Below are positions 59,205 to 64,000 of a stretch of DNA of 64,000 bases, in pieces. The stretch spans positions 186,001 to 250,000 of the forward strand of contig WRLY01000001.1 of the NCBI GenBank assembly GCA_009776305.1, in the 5' to 3' direction. Numbering within the stretch: position 1 is the first letter of the stretch; each line of letters starts with the position of its first letter. The translations under genes and the position numbers were made by a program. The notes beneath the pieces were generated by a model, which saw only the letters and a list, made by a program, of their open reading frames with translations, made no database searches and was not told the DNA's origin. The stretch comes from Oscillospiraceae bacterium. GTDB lineage: Bacteria > Bacillota > Clostridia > Oscillospirales > Ruminococcaceae.

Positions 59205-59987
59205 TTAAATCGTATAACTGAGTAAATCCGACATATCATAAAGCCCTTTTTCGCGTTTGGCAAGGAACAGCGCGGCGTTGATTGCCCCTGAGGCAAAAAC
59301 CTCTTTAGACAATGCTGAATGTGAAAGAGAAATAATTTCATCGTGTCCCGCGAAGATTATTTCATGCTCGCCTACAATTGTACCACCCCGAATCGAATGA
59401 ATTCCAAGCTCGTCCTTTTCACGGGATTTGCGGACGCTGTTGCGGCTGTAGACGTATTTAAGGGCGCTGTTGCGTTCCTTATTGACCGTTTCGGCAAGCA
59501 TAATCGCTGTCCCCGAGGGCGCGTCCTTTTTATAATTATGGTGCTTGTCAATGATTTCCACGTCAAACCTGCCGCCTAAAACCCGCGTGGCGCGGCGCGC
59601 CAAATCCGCAAGCAGATTAATTCCAAGCGACATGTTAAAAGTGAAAAACACGGGTATAAGTGCCGAGGCGGCTTTGATTTCGGCTATGTCGTCGTCGGAG
59701 TAGCCCGTCGTAGCTATGACGACGGGGACGCCTCTCATTCTGCAAAAGGACAGCATATCGGAAAGCGCCAACGGGTGCGAAAAGTCTATAATTACATCGG
59801 GCGTTTCCTCAAGGTCGCTTACTTTACGGTATATTTCAAAGTCGGCGTATTTTTCACCCGCTACGTCAATTCCGGCATAAATACTGCAAATCGGAAATTC
59901 AGCCGCTAAGTCGGAGACCACCCGCCCCATTTTCCCGCAGGCACCGGATAGGGCTATTTTTATTTTTTTACTTCTGTTTGTTTTCAT
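59205..59987 (-). CDS. dapB: 4-hydroxy-tetrahydrodipicolinate reductase
   Basis: Reduces the dapA product with NAD(P)H in lysine/diaminopimelate synthesis. A protein of 260 residues. Nucleotide-binding IALSGACGKMGRVVSD at the N-terminus; the signature block EIIDKHHNYKKDAPSGTA near residue 150 carries the catalytic His and Lys; VIATTGYSDDDI is also typical. The start is ATG 59987, which shares one base with the dapA stop (TGATG), so the two are coupled. Confidence 0.97.
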   Translation of the reverse strand: MKTNRSKKIKIALSGACGKMGRVVSDLAAEFPICSIYAGIDVAGEKYADFEIYRKVSDLEETPDVIIDFSHPLALSDMLSFCRMRGVPVVIATTGYSDDDIAEIKAASALIPVFFTFNMSLGINLLADLARRATRVLGGRFDVEIIDKHHNYKKDAPSGTAIMLAETVNKERNSALKYVYSRNSVRKSREKDELGIHSIRGGTIVGEHEIIFAGHDEIISLSHSALSKEVFASGAINAALFLAKREKGLYDMSDLLSYTI

Positions 59988-60883
59988 CACTTTTTTAACA
60001 ACCCCGCCCGCTCCAAACTAAGCTTTAATTTTTCGGTTACATCGCCGTCGGGCTCATAAAGCGGCAGGCGGCATTTTCCCACATTCACACCCATCAGGTT
60101 AAGGGCTGTTTTTACGGGAACAGGGTTGACGTCAAGGGATAACAAATCATTGGCAAAGCCTAAATATTTTATCTGAATTTCCCCCGCCGCCTTAAAGTCG
60201 TTTTTAAGGCATAACGCACACATTTCAGCCATAATTTCAGGGGCTATATTCGATAGTACCGAAACCACGCCTTTCGCGCCGAGTGACATAGCCGGTACGG
60301 TCATAACGTCATCCCCGCTGTAAATGTTGATTTGGTCACCGCAAGCGTCGATGATTTTAGCTAAATATGTAATGTCCCCCCCCGACTCTTTTACCGCCAC
60401 GATATTCGGGTGTTTCGCAAGCTCTTTAAAGGTTTCAATACTCATATTAACGCCTGTGCGCCCCGGAATATTATACAGCATTATAGGTGTTTTTACAGAA
60501 TCGGCTACTTTTTCAAAGTTTTTGACAAGCCCTCTTTGAGAGCTTTTGTTGTAATAAGGAGTAACTAACAGTAAAGCATCCGCGCCCGCTTTTTCGGCTT
60601 CGACAGACAATTCAATCATATAGGCGGTGTCGTTACTGCCTGTTCCCGCGATTACGGGAATACGCCCCGACGCCTTTTCGGCGGCATAGCGAATGAGTTC
60701 GATATGCTCATCGTCGGTCAGGGTGCTTGCCTCGCCCGTAGTTCCACAGACAACCAAGGCGGAAGTGCCGCCCTTGATTTGCTGTTCAATTAATTCCCCG
60801 AACAGGGTGTAATTTACACTTCCATCGGCGTTCATGGGGGTAACGAGGGCGACGCCTGCGCCAGTGAAGATGGTTTTTTTCAT
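59987..60883 (-). CDS. dapA: 4-hydroxy-tetrahydrodipicolinate synthase
   Basis: Condenses pyruvate with aspartate semialdehyde. A protein of 298 residues of the TIM-barrel DapA family: GTTGEASTLTDDEH, YYNKSSQRG with the proton-relay Tyr, LYNIPGRTG, and the Schiff-base Lys in VAVKESGGDIT. The GGGD of that motif contains a run of eight G. It lies 117 bases after asd and is coupled to dapB. The ATG follows AAGGAGATATCACAC. Confidence 0.97.
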   Translation of the reverse strand: MKKTIFTGAGVALVTPMNADGSVNYTLFGELIEQQIKGGTSALVVCGTTGEASTLTDDEHIELIRYAAEKASGRIPVIAGTGSNDTAYMIELSVEAEKAGADALLLVTPYYNKSSQRGLVKNFEKVADSVKTPIMLYNIPGRTGVNMSIETFKELAKHPNIVAVKESGGDITYLAKIIDACGDQINIYSGDDVMTVPAMSLGAKGVVSVLSNIAPEIMAEMCALCLKNDFKAAGEIQIKYLGFANDLLSLDVNPVPVKTALNLMGVNVGKCRLPLYEPDGDVTEKLKLSLERAGLLKK

Positions 60884-61000
60884 GTGTGATATCTCCTTGT
60901 TTTGTAATACGCTTATGCTTGTTCAAAAATAAATATACTAAACCATTTTTAATTGACGGAATGTAAGAATCTGCCTTGCCGTACTAATAACTTCCTCTCT

Positions 61001-62074
61001 CTATTCCAAATACCCTTTCTCCCTCAACAATTCCGCCATAAGCACCGCTCCGCCCGCCGCGCCTCTCAGCGTGTTATGGGAAAGACAGACAAATTTATAA
61101 TCATATTGCCCGTCCTCCCGCAACCGACCGATGGAAACGCCCATGCCGTTGTACAGGTCGCGGTGAAGTTTTGACTGGGGAAAGTTTTCTTCCTCATAAT
61201 AAGTCAGGAATTTTTCGGGCGCGGACGGTAAGTCAATACCGCCGAATCCGTTCCAGATTTCAATGATTTCTTTTTCAGACGGCTTGTTCTCAAATCTGAC
61301 AAATACCGCCGCAAAATGACCGTCCGATACGGGAATACGGATACACTGCGCCGTTATATCGGGGGCAACCGCGTGAATGATTTTCCCGCCCTCTATTTTA
61401 CCCCAAACCTTTAGCGGCTCTTTCTCGGATTTTTCTTCTTCACCGCCGATAAAGGGAATTACGTTATCGACCATTTCAGACCATGTTTCAAAAGTTTTGC
61501 CGGCTCCCGAAATAGCCTGATATGTGCAAACCAATACATCTTTCAAGCCGAATTTCATAAGCGGATGCAGGGCGGGGACGTAGCTTTGAATTGAGCAGTT
61601 GGATTTTACGGCGATAAACCCTTTCTTTGTTCCAAGACGCGCACGCTGGGCTTTTATGATTTCGGCATGTTCCGGATTAACCTCGGGAATAATCATAGGA
61701 ACGTCCGGGGTCAAGCGATGGGCGGAATTATTAGACACTACCGGACACTCTGCCTTAGCGTAGGCTTCTTCTAACGCCTTGATTTCTTCTTTTTTCATAT
61801 CAACGGCACAAAATACGAAATCGACGTTCTTTACTACCGTTTCTACGTCGGAGGCGTCAAAAATCGTCATATTTTTATATTTTTCGGGAAGAGGCTCTTT
61901 CATAAGCCAGCGGTCTTTAACCACTTCGCCGTAAGGTTTACCCGCCGAACGTGGCGAAGCCGCCAAAGCCGTTACTTCAAACCACGGATGATTAAGAAGC
62001 AAAAGCGCGAATCTTTGCCCTACCATGCCCGTCGCACCTATTATACCGACATTAAGTTTTTTTATTTGTGACAT
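61001..62074 (-). CDS. asd: aspartate-semialdehyde dehydrogenase, archaeal/fungal type
   Basis: Reduces aspartyl phosphate to the semialdehyde shared by lysine, threonine and methionine. A protein of 357 residues from ATG 62074 (GGAGAG eight bases upstream; a GTG at 62083 overlaps the site). N-terminal GIIGATGMVGQRFA binds NADP, and the catalytic Cys is in SNCSIQSYVPALHP. The length and NCSIQ form belong to the archaeal/fungal subclass that many Clostridia use. It is the first gene of the line asd-dapA-dapB-ACT with its own promoter and a leader of only about 28 nt, too short for a lysine riboswitch. Confidence 0.95.
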   Translation of the reverse strand: MSQIKKLNVGIIGATGMVGQRFALLLLNHPWFEVTALAASPRSAGKPYGEVVKDRWLMKEPLPEKYKNMTIFDASDVETVVKNVDFVFCAVDMKKEEIKALEEAYAKAECPVVSNNSAHRLTPDVPMIIPEVNPEHAEIIKAQRARLGTKKGFIAVKSNCSIQSYVPALHPLMKFGLKDVLVCTYQAISGAGKTFETWSEMVDNVIPFIGGEEEKSEKEPLKVWGKIEGGKIIHAVAPDITAQCIRIPVSDGHFAAVFVRFENKPSEKEIIEIWNGFGGIDLPSAPEKFLTYYEEENFPQSKLHRDLYNGMGVSIGRLREDGQYDYKFVCLSHNTLRGAAGGAVLMAELLREKGYLE

Positions 62075-62108
62075 ATAAAACACTCTCCAACATTTTTATC
62101 TTAAAATA

Positions 62109-62137
62109 AATGTACCATAAAAATGAGTATTTGTCAA
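62109..62137 (-). promoter_or_regulatory. asd-dap operon promoter
   Basis: Minus strand TTGACA (62137-62132), 17-base spacer, TACATT (62114-62109). Confidence 0.75.
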
Positions 62138-62170
62138 CCACAATACATGTAACGGCGCGTTTTTTCCCTC

Positions 62171-62199
62171 TTGACAACAAGGCTCTTCTTGTATATAAT
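62171..62199 (+). promoter_or_regulatory. promoter of the orphan prepilin gene
   Basis: TTGACA (62171-62176), 17-base spacer, TATAAT (62194-62199): perfect consensus. Confidence 0.9.
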
Positions 62200-62261
62200 T
62201 ATAGTATATGGAATATGATTAACACCTGTGAAAAATTTCTTGAAACGGAAAAGAGGTTATC

Positions 62262-62825
62262 ATGATAAAAAGCGGCAATATCAGGAATTTAAAGAACAGG
62301 CACGGTTTCACAATGGTTGAGCTTTTGGTGGTTGTGGGTATTATCGCGGTGCTTACATCTATAACCGTTCCCTTTGTATTTATGTCCCGCGGCAGTACCC
62401 GTGCCGTTAATGAAAAGGCGCGTGACTTCTTTTTCACTGCACAGGGAATTATGACCGATGCAAGGCTGTCACCTGAAAACAGCGATATAAAATTAACAAG
62501 CAGAATAATTGTTGAGGTTGATAAGGCGGCAAACAGCGCGACCGTTCTCGGCGGGACGGTGGAGGCGGGGTTTGAGAATTACTTTATCGGAAGGCTTCGC
62601 ACTTTCCTGTTGCAGGACGACAATAACAATGAGTTTTATTATTTAGTGGTTGACGGCAATTACAGGGTAGAAAGAGTTTATATGTCGCGCACACGAATAA
62701 TTCCCTCCCCCCCCACTCCTCTCCCTGTTCCAACGCTTACTTTCAGCAGGGAGAATACCTTAGCCGACGGAACTATGGTTGGGGTTTTTCCGATTGACTT
62801 ATCAGGGACAAATTTCACTTTCTGA
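62262..62825 (+). CDS. type IV prepilin, separate from the main cluster
   Basis: A protein of 187 residues. The leader KNRHG is followed by FTMVELLVVVGIIAVLTSITVPF with Glu at +5, a textbook class III prepilin. The perfect promoter and terminator make it a monocistronic, probably highly expressed unit, as expected for a major pilin; the main cluster has only minor-type pilins. However the head is short on the usual major-pilin features and has an odd Pro/Thr stretch (IPSPPTPLPVPT) coded through a C8 run. Major-pilin identity is a guess. The ATG follows AAAAGAGGTTATC. Confidence 0.88.
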   Translation: MIKSGNIRNLKNRHGFTMVELLVVVGIIAVLTSITVPFVFMSRGSTRAVNEKARDFFFTAQGIMTDARLSPENSDIKLTSRIIVEVDKAANSATVLGGTVEAGFENYFIGRLRTFLLQDDNNNEFYYLVVDGNYRVERVYMSRTRIIPSPPTPLPVPTLTFSRENTLADGTMVGVFPIDLSGTNFTF

Positions 62826-62855
62826 TGTTTTAAGCAAAACCAAGTAATTATAATA

Positions 62856-62886
62856 AAAACAGGGCGGTATATTGCCGCCCTGTTTT
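62856..62886 (+). terminator. terminator of the orphan prepilin gene
   Basis: AAAACAGGGCGG and CCGCCCTGTTTT form a perfect stem; the following 117 bases before the next stop codon hold nothing clear. Confidence 0.9.
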
Positions 62887-63003
62887 GATTAACTTTTATT
62901 TTAATGTTGGTATTCAACTTTGCCGTGACGGTTGCAACACCCGGCGTAGTGTTTACAGGAGAAATGACGATATTTTGGGGGTTATTTAATGTTTTATTAA
63001 TTT

Positions 63004-64000
63004 TCAGCAATTATACATCTCAAATAAATTCGGCTTTAACTTCTCCCCGTAAGCTATTCTCATGGCAAGCCGCGCCAACCTTTCACCAATATCCCGCTTA
63101 TTTTGCGGGTGGAGGTCGTTGTGTTCGCCTAAATCATAAGCAGCGGCAAGTCCCGTGCCGGGCAGTTCAAGGCATTTTTTCTGCTGTTCACGAAGCAAAT
63201 CCCAATCAGTACCGAGCGTGTCGTGAAAATACGCTAATTGTGTGAGCAAAAACGGCATTTCCCCATGAGCTGAATTGGCATGTTCAAAAAGTCTGCGCCA
63301 ACCGTTAATCATAGCCGCAAGCTTTTCGGCATAGCGTTCGGGGACGGCTGTATCGGATTCGCCCTGATACCAGATTACCCCTTTGAGCACGTAATTCGCG
63401 CTGACCAAAGGCGAAATCATGCCGTTAAACAAGCCTGTCGGGCAATACTGAAAAAACGTCTGCGGCTTTTGATTCTCAAATTCAGTTCCAACTCGGCGTT
63501 TCCACGCGCCTATACCTATATCAAAAGTACGGGTTTCCGTAGCAATAAAGCAATTTTTCCCTGCCGTAAACCCGCCGAAACCGTTATAACAGAACAGTCT
63601 TACAGCAATCGTGAGTTTTTCGCTTTGCGGTAACGTAAATTTATACTCTCGCGGGGGATAGCGGTAAAAAGTCGTACCGATTTTCTGAGCGTTTATGAAC
63701 ACCTCGTCCATGTCAACAGCAGTTCCGAGGAAAATCGTCGCTTCTTTGCCCTGCATTTCCTGCGGAATTTGAACGGTTTTGCGATACCAATAAGAACCGG
63801 ACCTGTCAAGCGACTTAAAAAGCGAAATTTCCTCCCAGTCCGAATCGTCGTATTCCGTACTTTCCCAATTTTGTTTTAAACCCTTGTCGGCTTGGTCTAA
63901 TCTGTTGTGATAATCCTGCACGTAATCATCGTAATGGCTCAGGGTGTTTTTTATATAATCATTATTTTTGCATTTTTCCGCCTTGGCTAATTCCTCGGGG
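63004..64000 (-). CDS. sialate O-acetylesterase-like protein (5' end missing)
   Basis: The frame is open to the right window edge, so the N-terminus is outside; 331 residues are visible. The order is that of SGNH-type sialate O-acetylesterases: a GH2-like jelly-roll insert (SGSYWYRKTVQIP ... VDMDEVFINAQKIG) and then the catalytic block GVIWYQGESDT with conserved Gly-Glu-Ser. DLGEHNDLHPQNKRDIGERLA carries the late Asp-His pair. The family removes acetyl groups from sialic acids, or from xylans in relatives. The visible part has no anchor. It supports use of host or plant glycans. Confidence 0.9.
   Translation of the reverse strand, partial: PEELAKAEKCKNNDYIKNTLSHYDDYVQDYHNRLDQADKGLKQNWESTEYDDSDWEEISLFKSLDRSGSYWYRKTVQIPQEMQGKEATIFLGTAVDMDEVFINAQKIGTTFYRYPPREYKFTLPQSEKLTIAVRLFCYNGFGGFTAGKNCFIATETRTFDIGIGAWKRRVGTEFENQKPQTFFQYCPTGLFNGMISPLVSANYVLKGVIWYQGESDTAVPERYAEKLAAMINGWRRLFEHANSAHGEMPFLLTQLAYFHDTLGTDWDLLREQQKKCLELPGTGLAAAYDLGEHNDLHPQNKRDIGERLARLAMRIAYGEKLKPNLFEMYNC

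Noticed and set aside
62075-62108. Possible lysine riboswitch or T-box before asd
   Set aside because: The leader is only about 28 nt, and no conserved riboswitch sequence is present.

Overview
The window looks like chromosome of an anaerobic, probably spore-forming Firmicute of class Clostridia (Oscillospirales-like), most likely an uncultured gut or rumen type. The evidence is the dgt-dnaG-rpoD order, a PdaA-type spore-cortex deacetylase, the archaeal/fungal-type aspartate-semialdehyde dehydrogenase, zinc-ribbon forms of L28 and L31, very regular sigma-A promoters (TTGACA-N17-TATAAT) and plant-glycan enzymes (GH94, GH26, sialate O-acetylesterase). The taxonomic placement is inference.

Layout. 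1-6965: truncated pdaA, an XRE/membrane-protein pair, metK, and an XRE repressor divergent from an NfeD-lipoprotein-flotillin operon; both of the last two promoters carry the same palindrome. 7137-8097: two paralogous acidic surface proteins. 8192-16247 (minus): a degenerate P-type ATPase behind a predicted leaderless rlmB, a YabE-like G5/3D wall protein, an alpha/beta hydrolase and a PfkB sugar kinase. 16471-20780: recJ and relA. 20832-29529: secreted or surface proteins, three ending in NPxTG-membrane-KR sorting signals, a Big_2 protein and purD. This stretch contains an ORF-poor island (23.2-24.9 kb) that holds the most interesting system: two tandem type I toxin-antitoxin modules and a third copy of their promoter driving a 53-residue protein. 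29792-35755: cellobiose phosphorylase, small unknowns, tRNA-Pro(CGG), pyrE, rpmB, rpmE. 35991-40087: dgt-dnaG-rpoD. 40096-45474: a DUF6809-like protein, twin XRE genes differing mainly in the DNA-recognition helix, DUF1622, an Rrf2 regulator, an FtsA-like protein and a GH26 lipoprotein. 45747-56975: a type IV pilus cluster (pilC, pilMN fusion, pilO, a giant prepilin-like protein, two minor pilins, pilD on the opposite strand, pilB), with another pilin at 62262. 57246-62074 (minus): MATE transporter and a lysine-branch operon asd-dapA-dapB plus an orphan ACT protein. The window ends inside a sialate O-acetylesterase gene.

A family of short palindromic repeats (GTAGGGGC... paired with ...GCCCCTAC) is scattered through intergenic DNA. 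One copy supplies the dnaG stop codon, and two copies form the spacers of the toxin-antitoxin island. Many genes have a complete promoter and a hairpin terminator, so the transcription units can be read directly. All family names are from motif recognition by eye; no database search was run.
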